Shown here: piece by piece, positions 53,741 through 62,634 of the stretch
How positions within the stretch are numbered: the first letter of the stretch is position 1
Layout: every line of letters begins with the position of its first letter
Assembly: GCF_940670765.1 (NCBI RefSeq)
Contig: NZ_CALNVW010000044.1
Location: 1-64,000 of the forward strand
Reading direction: 5' to 3'
Source: Streptomyces sp. A 4/2
GTDB taxonomy: Bacteria; Actinomycetota; Actinomycetes; Streptomycetales; Streptomycetaceae
DNA length: 64,000 nucleotides
Translations under genes and position numbers: made by a program
The notes under the pieces: model-generated
Told to the model about the DNA's origin: nothing
The model's database searches: none
What the model saw: only the letters and a program-made list of their open reading frames with translations

Positions 53741-54260
53741 GTGCCGTCCATCGTCCAGGAGCTCACCGGCCACCGCGACCTCGGAGGGCTCCGCGTCCTG
53801 CTGGACTGCCCCTTCAAGGCCACCGTGCTCTGCCAAGGCTCCGCACAGGTCTCCGGGCCGGGCGCGGGCTGGCTCGCGTACCTGTGCCCCGTCCACACCG
53901 TGGACCTGGACGGCTGGCCCGGCATCGCGGACCACCCGGACGACGACACGAACCCGTGCGGGCACCGTGTTCGACTACCGCTCCGGGGAAGAACGGCTTC
54001 AGTCGCACGCCGACCTCTGGCTCACACGGCTGACCGGAGTCGACCCGGCTGAGTACGGCGGTGTGTGGTCTGAGGTCCTGGACCAGGCCCACCGCGCGCT
54101 GCGAGCCCAGATCGAAGAGGCCGCGGCCTCCGGCGAGGACAGCCCGCTGCGGAACCTGCTGCCGTCGATCGCGTCGGCCCGGCGGTCTGCGGCCAAGGGC
54201 GACTTCGAGGTGGCGGCAACAGGGCTCGGGCACTGCGAGACCTTCGCTCAGTACCTGTAG
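53741..54260 (+). pseudogene. Hypothetical protein, frameshifted
   Basis: The first part (ATG 53741: MPSIVQELTGHRDLGGLRVL, LLDCPFKATVLCQ) ends in PDDDTNPCG. A 1-nt shift near 53962 continues as VFDYRSGEERLQSHADLWLT, RLTGVDPAEYGGVWSEVLDQ, and a helical end to TGLGHCETFAQYL at 54260. If both halves were one gene the protein would be about 170 residues. They may instead be two fused remnants. Neither half matches a family I know by function. Confidence 0.4.
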
Positions 54261-54265
54261 CTGCT

Positions 54266-54678
54266 GCTCGATAAAGCCAGTCGTCGATGGCGGCGCCTGC
54301 CCCTGGAACCTCGACTGCCACAACTGCGACAAGTTCGTGCTGTCCGGCGCTGACCTGCTCTACTGGCGGCGCAAGCGCGAGCAGTGGCGGCTGCTGGCCG
54401 AGGGCGCCCCGGACGACGCCACCGCCGACTACCTCCACCGCTACGTCGAGCCCACAGCCCGCGCCATCGACGGCCTGGAAAAGGCCCTGGCCGGCCTCGG
54501 CCTCCTCGACGACGCCCTCGCTCTGGACCTGCGCAAACCCCAGGACTACTTCCACCGCGTGTGGTCCACCGTCTTCCGCGCCGCCGACCTCGTCGACGCG
54601 GGCAGCGAGGGCGAGGAGGGCGAGTACAGCGATACCTGCACAGGCGAGGACGTCGACCCTGAACAGGACGTCGCATGA
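54266..54678 (+). pseudogene. Tn554-type tyrosine recombinase (TnpB-like) C-terminal fragment
   Basis: The frame reads VVDGGACPWNLDCHNCDKFV, LSGADLLYWRRKREQWRLLA, YLHRYVEPTARAIDGLEKAL, LDLRKPQDYFHRVWSTVFRA. This is the post-catalytic tail of the second integrase in Streptomyces integrase-integrase-DUF6262 modules, with its CxxxxDCxxCxK zinc-like motif. The catalytic domain (RHRY) is missing. It is coupled by ATGA to the DUF6262 gene at 54675, which confirms the module. Confidence 0.65.
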
Positions 54679-55250
54679 CGAGCGCCGCCGTCCCCGAGCC
54701 CCGCACGGCCGCTGCCCTGGCAGCCCGCCGCTGCAAGACCGAGACCCCCCTCCAACGGGTCCACGAGGCCATCACCCGCCTCCGCCGTGAGAGGGCCCGG
54801 GTCAGCGTTGCTGCCGTCGCCCGTCGCGCGGATGTCTCCCGCACCTTCCTCTACGACAATCCTGAGGCTAGAGCCGCAGTCGCCTCCGCTACGGCCGACG
54901 CCGGAGACCGCCGGTCCCGGACGCTCACCGACCAGGACGACGAGCGCGAGGCGACCTGGCGTGAGCGCGCACTCAACGCTGAGGACGCCCTCAAGGCTGC
55001 TCACGCCGAGATCCTCGCCCAGCGCACCCGCATCGGCGAACTACTCGGCCAGCTCCGCGACTTGCAGGCCGAATGGACCGAGGAAGCCATCCAGCGGATC
55101 ACCACCGAGAACACCACACTCAAGCAGCGAGTCCGCCAGCTCACCACCGACAACCGCACCCTCGACGAACGGCTCAAGGCCGCCCGCTCCAACCTCCGCT
55201 TCCAAGACCGGCGCGTCGCCGACCTCGAAGCCCAGATCGCGGGCACCTGA
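54675..55250 (+). CDS. DUF6262 family protein (TnpC-like accessory)
   Basis: This 191-residue protein has an N-terminal winged-helix-like helix-turn-helix (SVAAVARRADVSRTFLYDNP) and a long coiled coil (ATWRERALNAEDALKAAHAE, LDERLKAARSNLRFQDRRVA). In intact elements it follows two tyrosine recombinases and is thought to help choose or stabilise the insertion site. Here the upstream integrase is a fragment, so it is stranded. ATG 54675 overlaps the integrase stop (ATGA). Confidence 0.8.
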   Translation: MTSAAVPEPRTAAALAARRCKTETPLQRVHEAITRLRRERARVSVAAVARRADVSRTFLYDNPEARAAVASATADAGDRRSRTLTDQDDEREATWRERALNAEDALKAAHAEILAQRTRIGELLGQLRDLQAEWTEEAIQRITTENTTLKQRVRQLTTDNRTLDERLKAARSNLRFQDRRVADLEAQIAGT

Positions 55251-55333
55251 CAACCCGGGGACCGCTCAGTCCGGTCCCGTGACCAGGGGAAACCCGTGGT
55301 CACCGGACCGTTCCGTATGCCAGGCTCCAGCAT

Positions 55334-55744
55334 ATGGAGCCCCACAACAAACAGGCCGCAGGCGAGGTTCTGCATCAACGCGGCTGGCGCAAGGCATTCA
55401 CCGTCCAAGAGATGGTCGACAAGTGGGCCTGGCTCGTGGGCAAAGTCGATGACGGTTACAGCGACCTGGTCGACGAGTACACCAACGACCTCTACAGCCG
55501 GAACTGGCTGCACGAGGCATGGCCGATCCTCACTGAGCGCGAGATCGTCCTATGGACCCCGCAGATCAAAGCCCTCGACGACCGCTTTCGGGCTGCCACC
55601 GTCTTCGACGACGGCATCGCGTTGTCGCAGTTCCACCGGATCAGTGGCTTCGACCCCATCGACATGTGGTGGTGGCGGCGCCACCCTCGCCTGCTCGTCG
55701 GCGATCTCGGCCGCTCGCTCCGCTCGGCAGGCGCCACCGACTGA
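55334..55744 (+). CDS. Hypothetical protein
   Basis: ATG 55334 starts a 136-residue helical protein (QAAGEVLHQRGWRKAFTVQE, MVDKWAWLVGKVDDGYSDLV, YTNDLYSRNWLHEAWP). The codon pattern is unbroken. No family is recognised; its place between recombination-module pieces suggests it is cargo of that element. Confidence 0.6.
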   Translation: MEPHNKQAAGEVLHQRGWRKAFTVQEMVDKWAWLVGKVDDGYSDLVDEYTNDLYSRNWLHEAWPILTEREIVLWTPQIKALDDRFRAATVFDDGIALSQFHRISGFDPIDMWWWRRHPRLLVGDLGRSLRSAGATD

Positions 55745-55862
55745 TCCTCGGCAGCACAACGCATGAGAGTCCGCCGAGCCATGGTCGCCACCCGGATCAC
55801 TCGGACGAGCGACAGCATCGACCCCAACTCGGCGTCACGGACATGTAGTCTATGAATTGCCG

Positions 55863-56027
55863 CAGGTCAGAGCCGAATCACGAGCTCCCGCGGTCGGTAA
55901 ACTCAACGAGGCGTTTGCCACCGGTGATCCCCTCAAGCTGATGCGGCTTTTCGGGGTCACCGCGCAGACCGCCATGCGCTATGTCAGCGCCGCCTGCCCG
56001 GAGCGCACCGCGAAACTGACCAGGTAG
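55863..56027 (+). pseudogene. Tyrosine recombinase (TnpA-like) C-terminal fragment
   Basis: The frame reads VRAESRAPAVGKLNEAFATG, DPLKLMRLFGVTAQTAMRYV, SAACPERTAKLTR and stops at 56027. The GDPLxLxxLFGVTxxTAxRYV pattern is the C-terminus of Streptomyces site-specific integrases of the same modules as the 54266 fragment. No upstream coding sequence remains. Confidence 0.55.
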
Positions 56028-56100
56028 CGGGCCCCGTTCCCAGCCCGATGCCAGCTGAAAGCCCGTGGCGGTGTAGCAGTGGGTCCGGCATCATCCCCAT

Positions 56101-56730
56101 GTGATTGTGATGCAACCCGTTCTGGAGATCTCCGCAGCCGACGACTTCGCGCTCTGGCCTGTTCGCGAGCACGAGTCATATGGCTACCTCGTGCTGAACG
56201 GGGAGCTCACTCCGGCGGAGGTCGGCACGGCGGTTATGCAGATCGCCGACTGCAACGACTTCGAGCCGGAGGAGGAGCACGGGCCGTGCCCGACCGACCC
56301 GCTCGGCACCTTCCTGCACGGCTTGCTCACCATGCCTGACTTGTTCGCTGCCGGCGGCTTCCGGGTGATCGACAACGCCACCGACATCGTCTTCGTCGAG
56401 CCGGGCTGCTGCAACGGCCTGGAGACCTGGCGCGACTGGCTGGAGGTGCTCAACGGCACCGGCTGCTTCTACTTCGGCCACGATCCGTCCTCGATGGCCG
56501 AACGACTTGGCGACATCGTCCGGCTGACGCTCGACGCCCACGAGACGGACAGCAGCCCGGTGATCGAGCTGTCGGTAGACCAGATACGCACGCTCGTCAC
56601 CGGCGTCCAGCAGGATGTGCAGGACTTCCTCAGCCTTGCCGAAACCTGGGCTGAGCAACACCTGCCGGCACACGCTGCCGCCGTCACTGCCGCCCTGGCA
56701 CGGGCACTGGACATGGTGCCTACACCATGA
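56101..56730 (+). CDS. Hypothetical protein
   Basis: This protein of about 207-209 residues starts at GTG 56101 or ATG 56110 and is mixed alpha/beta (GYLVLNGELTPAEVGTAVMQ, FRVIDNATDIVFVEPGCCNG, MAERLGDIVRLTLDAHETDS). Its stop overlaps the next start by ATGA, so the two genes form a pair. Family and function not recognised. Confidence 0.65.
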   Translation: MIVMQPVLEISAADDFALWPVREHESYGYLVLNGELTPAEVGTAVMQIADCNDFEPEEEHGPCPTDPLGTFLHGLLTMPDLFAAGGFRVIDNATDIVFVEPGCCNGLETWRDWLEVLNGTGCFYFGHDPSSMAERLGDIVRLTLDAHETDSSPVIELSVDQIRTLVTGVQQDVQDFLSLAETWAEQHLPAHAAAVTAALARALDMVPTP

Positions 56731-57380
56731 CCAGCTTCCTGACCCACCGAGCGCGCGTGTACGACGCCCGGCTCCCCCTCCACCGGCGGCACAGCGCGTT
56801 GCGCACTTGCCTCACCGTTTTTGCTCCTTACGGCTTGCGGGCGACATACCACCACCTCACGCTCAGCGCCGCGATCCCCCGTCGGTTGGAGGCGGACCCG
56901 GATGCGCTGGCGCGGGCGGTGGAGGAACTGCACGAGGCGCGGGTGCTATGGCTCGTGCGGGCAGACGGGTACGCCGCGCAGCGCCGGGCGGAGAAGCAGG
57001 CTGGGCGGCGGGCTGTACCGAACCCTCGGCCGTGGTGGCTGCAGAGCTGGCGGGAAAGCCCCGACCGTGCCTGGTTCGAAGACCCGTTTCGCCACCCGTC
57101 GCTGCGACTGTCCGAGTACGTCCGGCGGCAGAACGCGATTTTGGACGGTGCCGAGCTGCCCGGCTGCCCGGCTTGCGGGGATGAGGGACCACGAGTGCTG
57201 AACTCGACCGGGCACGGTTGGGTCGAGCTGTGCGGTAGGTGCGCGCGGGCGCTGGCGCCATGTCCGTGCGGGCAGCGGCACCGGTTCGTGCCGGAGACCC
57301 CGTTCAACTGGAACGAAATCTGGCAACGGGCGCACATGAGCGACGACGGCACGCCGAACCCACATTGGCCTGCCGGTTAG
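56727..57380 (+). CDS. Zinc-ribbon hypothetical protein
   Basis: This 217-residue protein has a helical N-terminal half (LHRRHSALRTCLTVFAPYGL, ALARAVEELHEARVLWLVRA), then Cys pairs GCPACGDEG and ELCGRCARALAPCPCG that would form a zinc ribbon. It is translationally coupled to 56101-56730. It may bind nucleic acid. It ends 87 bp before an IS5 element. Confidence 0.65.
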   Translation: MTSFLTHRARVYDARLPLHRRHSALRTCLTVFAPYGLRATYHHLTLSAAIPRRLEADPDALARAVEELHEARVLWLVRADGYAAQRRAEKQAGRRAVPNPRPWWLQSWRESPDRAWFEDPFRHPSLRLSEYVRRQNAILDGAELPGCPACGDEGPRVLNSTGHGWVELCGRCARALAPCPCGQRHRFVPETPFNWNEIWQRAHMSDDGTPNPHWPAG

Positions 57381-57466
57381 CCAGTTGGATCGGCAGCACT
57401 GCGAACGCTCGGAAAATCAGATCCCGGCAGCTTCGCCGGCACCCGCGTGCGGGACCGCCGCAGCTA

Positions 57467-58361
57467 TTAACTGATCGCGTCAGAATGAACTTTGTCTGGC
57501 GGGTTGTCAGTTGGGTGGTGCGTCGGCAGGATCTGCTGTGTGCCTGCTGATCTCGTACCTGATGGCCTGTGGGAACGCGTTGTCCCGCTATTGCCGGTTC
57601 GTCCGCCCCGGCGCCACCGGTATCCCGGCCGGTTGCCGACGGATGACCGTGCCGCGCTTCGGGGCATCGTCTATGTGTTGCGCACGGGTGTGAGCTGGCG
57701 GGATGTCCCCGGGGAACAGATCGGCTGCAGCGGAGTGACGGCCTGGAGGCGTCTGCGGGACTGGACCGAAGCGGGGATATGGCCCCGCCTCCACGAGGTC
57801 CTGTTGGCAGAACTCCGCAAGGGCGGCCTACTGGAGATGGACGATGCCGCGATCGACGGCTCGCACGTCAGGGCGCTCAAAGGGGGGATCACACCGGACC
57901 TTCGCCGGTCGACCGTGCACGCCCGGGGAGCAAGCACCACATCATCGTCGACCGGTACGGAACCCCACTCGCCGTCTCTCTGACCGGCGGAAACCGTCAC
58001 GACGTCACCCAGCTCATGCCTCTGCTGAACAAGATTCCCCACATCCGGGGCCTGCGCGGCCGGTCCCGCCACCGGCCCCGGCAACTGTTCGCCGACCGCG
58101 GCTACGACTACGACAAATACCGCCGCCTGGTCCGGGCTCGCGGGATCACACCGAAGATCGCCCGCCGCGGGGCCCCGCACGGCTCCGGCCTGGGCAAGAC
58201 CCGCTGGGTGGTCGAGCGCACCTTCGCCTGGCTTCACCAGTTCAAACGACTCCGCATCCGCTACGAGATACGCGCCGACCTCCACCTCGGTCTGCTCCAA
58301 CTCGCCTGCAGCATCATCTGCTTGAGACGACTCCGAACCTCATTCTGAAACCATCAGTTAA
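57467..58361 (+). mobile_element. IS5-family element (IS427 group), TTAA-bounded
   Basis: Imperfect terminal inverted repeats (outer aactgat, inner tcagaatga) at 57469-57489 and 58340-58359 are bordered by TTAA at 57467-57470 and 58358-58361. The transposase fills the interior. The gene immediately to the right starts without its N-terminus, so this insertion may have broken it. Confidence 0.75.
57540..58348 (+). CDS. IS5 family transposase, programmed -1 frameshift
   Basis: GTG 57540 opens VPADLVPDGLWERVVPLLPV, TGVSWRDVPGEQIGCSGVTA, and MDDAAIDGSHVRALKGG. At AAAGGGGGG (57879-57887) a -1 slip continues as DHTGPSPVDRARPGSKHHII, LFADRGYDYDKYRRLVRARG, KTRWVVERTFAWLHQFKRL and LQLACSIICLRRL. All three DDE residues are present and there are no other breaks, so this copy could be active. 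Confidence 0.8.
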
Positions 58362-58374
58362 GACGTACTACGTC

Positions 58375-58986
58375 GTGAAGAACGGGCTCGGCAGGTGCAC
58401 CAGTTGCTCCGGTCGAGCCCTGTCGAACGAGGAAGCCCGTCGTCGGATGGTGGAAGCCGGAGTCGAGCCCCTGGCACCGTACAGCGGAAGCCGACGGGGT
58501 GCATGGAAGTCGCGCTGCCGCGAGTGCCGGTCCATCCTTGATCCGGGCCCCTCGCTGGCGAACATAGAGCGGGGTCAGGGTGGTTGTGGCAACTGTGCCA
58601 CCTACGGCTTCAACCCGACGGCCCCCGCATATGTCTACCTCCTCGGGCACGAGAGCCTCCGCGCGCTGAAGTGGGGGATCGCGAACAGCGAGCGTCGCAT
58701 CATCAACCATGGGTATGGCGGCTGGGCGGTGCTTGCACGTTGGAACTCCGCGACGGGCACTGAAGCACGCGCGGTCGAGCGTCAGATCAAGCAATGGGCC
58801 AAGGACAAAGGGCTCCGTCCTGCCGTCGCCGCCTCAGACATGCGCTACCGCGGCTACTCCGAGACGGTCTCACTCGCCCAGGTGCCGCTGGACACGGTGT
58901 GGTGTCAAATCGTGAAGATCGCCGAGCGTGAGCCGGACGTCGTGCAGCCCGCCGCCATCAAGTCTCTTCAGTTCGGCTCCAGATGA
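58375..58986 (+). CDS. Treble-clef zinc / GIY-YIG-like protein, N-terminus lost
   Basis: From 58375 the frame has a zinc-finger piece (GRCTSCSGRALSNEEARRRM), a treble-clef repeat (AGVEPLAPYSGSRRGAWKSR, CRECRSILDPG, GCGNCATYGFNPTAP) and a GIY-YIG-like domain (AYVYLLGHESLRALKWGIAN, RRIINHGYG, TEARAVERQIKQWAKDKGL). Full-length Streptomyces relatives carry several treble-clef repeats first. The TTAA edge of the IS5 element lies 14 bp upstream, so the original start was probably removed. GTG 58375 is usable but has no ribosome-binding site. Confidence 0.6.
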   Translation: MKNGLGRCTSCSGRALSNEEARRRMVEAGVEPLAPYSGSRRGAWKSRCRECRSILDPGPSLANIERGQGGCGNCATYGFNPTAPAYVYLLGHESLRALKWGIANSERRIINHGYGGWAVLARWNSATGTEARAVERQIKQWAKDKGLRPAVAASDMRYRGYSETVSLAQVPLDTVWCQIVKIAEREPDVVQPAAIKSLQFGSR

Positions 58987-59258
58987 TTTTCATCCCACGA
59001 GCCGGATCCGTTGAGCCAATGGCTCCAAGGCTTCCTTGACTACCTGGGGGAGGTCGACCGGTGGGCCGAGAACCCCGTGTCCAGTCTGTGATCCGTGGGA
59101 CCATGCCGGGAATTACCGAGGCCCTATGGGTCCCCAGCGAAGACTGCGAGTTCTGCGGAGAGCCCGCGATCGAGTTGCTCTAGCTCCCCCGGGAGACCCC
59201 ACAGGCCCCGATCCCTCCCCGGTTGCCGGTCTGCGTGAAACCTGCTCGGTGACTGCCT

Positions 59259-59625
59259 TCAGCACTGCCTGAAGTCATGGGCCAGGAGTTTCATCTCCTC
59301 GCCCCAGATGGTCACGTTGTCGCCTTTGCGGCCGAACTCCTCTCGGGCCAGGCGGTAGAACCCCGCACCGGGCTCCCCCCTTCTCCTTCAGCACGACCAT
59401 GGCAGAGAGCATCGCCTTCGAGCCGTCCGTGCTCTCCTGGTGGGAGACGTCGGCCAAGAGATGATCCATCTCCACGCTGTGTGCCGGGATGTTATGGCCC
59501 TCGTCCTCCAGGAGCTTGCTCAGCTTCCCGTACTGGATCGGCCAGTCCCCGTTACGGGCCCGCTACAGCAGGATCTCTGCCATGGCCTCCTGGGCCGCCT
59601 CGTACTCAGATGTCCCTCGCCTCAC
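59259..59625 (-). pseudogene. Hypothetical protein with nonsense codon and frameshift
   Basis: GTG 59625 follows GAGGAGGAGG and reads VRRGTSEYEAAQEAMAEILL, then TAG at 59565-59563. Reading through gives RARNGDWPIQYGKLSKLLED, NIPAHSVEMDHLLADVSHQE, LSAMVVLKEKG. At a run of G (complement of 59372-59377) one base must be dropped to continue as EPGAGFYRLAREEFGRKGDN and end at 59259. Two independent lesions indicate decay. The same protein type is common in Streptomyces but unassigned. Confidence 0.55.
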
Positions 59626-59861
59626 GGCCTCCTCCTCAGATTCGACAGGGGCGCCAGAGTAGCGAGATCGAGCTGGCAAGAGGGGTTCGATTGCGGCCCT
59701 TGCGATTCGACCGTTACCTGCGGGGTCCTGATCTGAACGATCCGGGGGGCGTTGCGTCGACTCGTTTTCGTCTGTGCCGCGGCCGTCGTTGTGTTTACCT
59801 CCGCCTGCTCCTCCTCGACCTGATCATGCTCGGTGCCGCCTGGCAGTGTTGGCGTGTTCAC
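59622..59861 (-). CDS. Small hypothetical protein upstream of the decayed gene
   Basis: This 79-codon frame from GTG 59861 (VEEEQAEVNTTTAAAQTKTS, RNAPRIVQIRTPQVTVESQG) has a stop overlapping the GTG of the next gene (GTGA). The coupling and its polar, low-complexity composition support a real small gene, but no family is known and chance remains possible. Confidence 0.4.
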   Translation of the reverse strand: MNTPTLPGGTEHDQVEEEQAEVNTTTAAAQTKTSRRNAPRIVQIRTPQVTVESQGPQSNPSCQLDLATLAPLSNLRRRP

Positions 59862-59882
59862 TTCCTGAGGAACGAGTTCTCC

Positions 59883-60036
59883 GTGACTCCCAAGGGATGC
59901 GGGGATGGTCCCCAGGCCGATGCGTACGCGCTGCTCGCCATGGGGTGCTCCCCGCGTGACGCGGGGATGGTTCCCGTCCGGCAGCGACGGAAGCGACCGA
60001 CGCGCCGTGTTCCCCGCGTGATGCGCGGATGGTTTC
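59883..60036 (+). CRISPR. Three-repeat type I-E-like CRISPR mini-array
   Basis: Thirty-base repeats begin at 59883, 59945 and 60007, exactly 62 bp apart, leaving two 32-bp spacers (59913-59944 and 59975-60006). The middle copy, gtgctccccgcgtgacgcgg then ggatggttcc, matches the palindromic I-E repeat common in Streptomyces (CCCCGCG...CGCGGGG then ATGG). The first copy is degenerate in its 5' half and the third has two changes in the 3' stem. No cas gene or AT-rich leader is in the window, so it is probably an orphan or relic. Confidence 0.75.
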
Positions 60037-60166
60037 CGGTTTTGTCTCGCGTGTGGCTGCGTAGGTTAGAAGCGGGTTCTGGCTCACCTTCTGTGGACCC
60101 GTTGCACACCGTTCCTGGTGCTGCCCCGATGGCGTCCGCGTGTGGGTGATCGTGCAGGCTGGTTAT

Positions 60167-60736
60167 ATGGACAGTCGCGTAGAGAAGTACCTCGCCCATC
60201 TTGATCGGCTCTCCGGGGGGCTTGAGCCGAGGTTCTTCCCTGTTGAGTCGTCCAAACCCGGGCTTCGTGGTGTGACGGAGGTCGTGTACGAGGACCTGCC
60301 GGACGGGCTTCTCACGGCGCTCACCTACGGCTTGTCGCTGGCAGAACATCCGGACTGGCAGCATGGCTCGCCGGAGCTCTGTCTCAGCGTGAACTCGACC
60401 AACGTGATCTGGGCCCACGCAGTGGGCTTCCTTGCCGAGCAGCTCCGTGGCACCTGTCCCTTCAGCTACGGCAGCACCATCGATTTCGGCGAGCGAATCG
60501 TGCCGGAGTCGGAGATGACGGCATTCTGCGTGTTTACGCCTATGGTCCTCGAAAGAGACGACTGCCTGGGCATCGACGTTGGCGTTCCGGGACACGCGGG
60601 TTACGACGTGATCAACATCCAAGGGATGTACCCCATCCACGAGGTGGAGCGGCAGTTCATCAACGAGCACGGGCTTGAAGCCTTTTGGAAGAGCGATTGG
60701 GAGCCCACTGACGTGCTGCGTCGCCCCGCAATCTGA
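60167..60736 (+). CDS. Suppressor-of-fused (SUFU) domain protein
   Basis: This 189-residue protein aligns throughout with bacterial SUFU domains: TYGLSLAEHPDWQHGSPELC, SVNSTNVIWAHAVGFLAEQL, CPFSYGSTIDFGERIVPESE, and QGMYPIHEVERQFINEHGLE. Bacterial SUFU proteins are often immunity proteins for polymorphic toxins. No toxin is next to it, so it may be an orphan immunity gene. ATG 60167 is preferred over 60140 because the domain begins there. Confidence 0.8.
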   Translation: MDSRVEKYLAHLDRLSGGLEPRFFPVESSKPGLRGVTEVVYEDLPDGLLTALTYGLSLAEHPDWQHGSPELCLSVNSTNVIWAHAVGFLAEQLRGTCPFSYGSTIDFGERIVPESEMTAFCVFTPMVLERDDCLGIDVGVPGHAGYDVINIQGMYPIHEVERQFINEHGLEAFWKSDWEPTDVLRRPAI

Positions 60737-60786
60737 TGTGGGGAGGGCGGCTGCCCTGGCCTGGATGACTCATTTGATGGACAACA

Positions 60787-62389
60787 TCAGGCGAGCAGGA
60801 CTCGTTTTCGCAGGAGTGCGAAGCCGGCTCGGCCGAACATCTGGCGCTTGAGCATTTTGATCCGGTTGACATGCCCTTCGACGACACCTGAGTTCCACGG
60901 AAGAGTGAGGCCGGCGATGACGGCGTCACGGTCGCGGTCGATGCCCGCGGCAAGCGTGTGGAGGCTGGGGAGGCCGTCCTGTCGCACGACGTCGAGCCAG
61001 CCCGGCAGTCGCTCGCCCTGGCGCTCGGTGAGCATGGTCGCGAAGGACCGGACGCGCCTGGTGAGCGCGTCGATCTCGGGGCAGTTGGCCCGGACGTTCT
61101 TCAGATGGAGGTGTTCGGTCTCGGAGAGGGTTTCTGGGCGGCGGAGGACCCATCCGGCGACGACACGAGGCGAGGGCGGCCGGGCTGTAACGGGCCGCGG
61201 CGAGGTGCGTTTCAGGCGGAGGTAGGCGCGAACGCGCTGGTAGCTGCCCTGATAGCCGAGCGGCACGATCTCTTCCCACAGTTTCCAGGCGTTGGTGAAG
61301 CCCTCGTTCCAGCGGTCGTCAAGGTATGTCTTGTACTTGTCGAGGACCGAGGTCCGGGCCTGCCACGGGCCGGTGAAGAGGTCTTCCGGCCTGGCGGCGT
61401 CCGCGTACCGTTTGACGGTTCGGCTTGTCATTGCCGAGCTGCCTCTGGATCGCGCGGCGGCTGTGCCCTGCCTTCACCAGGTCATGGATCGTGACATGCA
61501 TAGTCCGGGTTCGGTCGGCGAACCGGTGGCTGGTCGGCCGCGGCGAGCCGGACGACTCCTCCGCAGGGTCGGACTCCGTCTCGGGGGTTCCAGGTGTCTC
61601 AGGAACCAGGACGCGCAGACATTGGCGGTGCTGGGCGATGCTCCGCTCGGCGGCCTCGCTGAGGTTGTGCCAGAGGCGCCACCGGTCCGCGACCTGCACG
61701 GCCTGCGGGGCGCCGACGGCGGCGCCCTCGGCGAAGAACGGCGCACGGTCACGGCACACCACCTCGATTCCTGGCCGCTGGGCCAGCCAAGCGGCCAGGC
61801 TCGAGGACTCCCGGTCGGGCAGCAGGTCGACGGGCCGGCGGGTTTCGACGTCCACGAGGACAGTTCCGTAGTAGCGGCCCTTGCGGGTGGCGTACTCGTC
61901 GACGCCGAGCACGCGCGGAGCGGGCACTTCCGGTTCGGGAAGTGCGTCGACCAGCCGCAGGACCGTGCTGCGGCTGACCGGCGCACCGAATATGTTGGCC
62001 AGGCGGGCGCCGGCCCGACCCGCGAGGGCGAGACCGATCGCGGCCAGGGTCGAGCAGAGCCGCTCGGTCCGCTGGCCGTGCCTTCGGGTCAGGCCGGGTA
62101 TCTGCTCGACGAACGTGCGACGTCCACACTCGGCGTTCCGGCAGGTGAACCGGCGGACCCGCAGCCGGAGTACGACGCTTCGTCCCCCGCTCGGAACATC
62201 AGCGGGAAACCGAACGTAGGAGCCGTGAACCCGGGCGGACCACGCTCCACAACCCGGACACGGGGCGCCCGCGGCGGTGCACCGCACATCAACACGCACT
62301 ATCGCGATATTCACGTCTACCGACAACACCGCGACGTCCGCGATCGACGGGAACAACAACTCGTCCAGCCGGAGCAAGATCTTATTCAC
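60787..62389 (-). mobile_element. ISL3-family element with a 1-nt frameshift in its transposase
   Basis: The transposase starts at ATG 62389 (MNKILLRLDELLFPSIADVA). It has the zinc ribbon (CPGCGAWSARVHGSYVRFPA, CRNAECGRRTFVEQIPGLTR), the first DDE Asp in LGVDEYATRKGRYYGTVLVD and the second in RDRAPFFAEGA. At 61430 an extra A (GGCAATGAC) shifts the frame; the rest (MTSRTVKRYADAARPEDLFT, VVRQDGLPSLHTLAAGIDRD, and the Glu in NSGVVEGHVNRIKMLKRQMF) is in the next frame, stopping at 60787. I could not pair terminal repeats. Confidence 0.8.
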
Positions 62390-62634
62390 AGTTCCGAACT
62401 GTCGGCCCAGTCACTTCTGCCACTGCTCGTTTTGAGGCAACTTTCCGAGACCCCACGGAGAGTTCAGCCGCTACTCGCAGTGCATAGATCACACAACCTG
62501 AGCCAGAACCTCAGAACGGACAGCAGATGTTCACCACTTCGGTAGGCACTGCGCGTGGAGGTTGTTCGATTCGCTATGGGCTCAGCGCCTCAGAGGGCGC
62601 TCCTGCCGGTCAGAGATCCCGGATTCGGCTCTCA

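Noticed and set aside
59858..60670. 270-codon minus-strand ORF across the CRISPR and SUFU gene
   Set aside because: Antisense to a well-conserved SUFU protein and running through repeats; no ribosome-binding site or domain.
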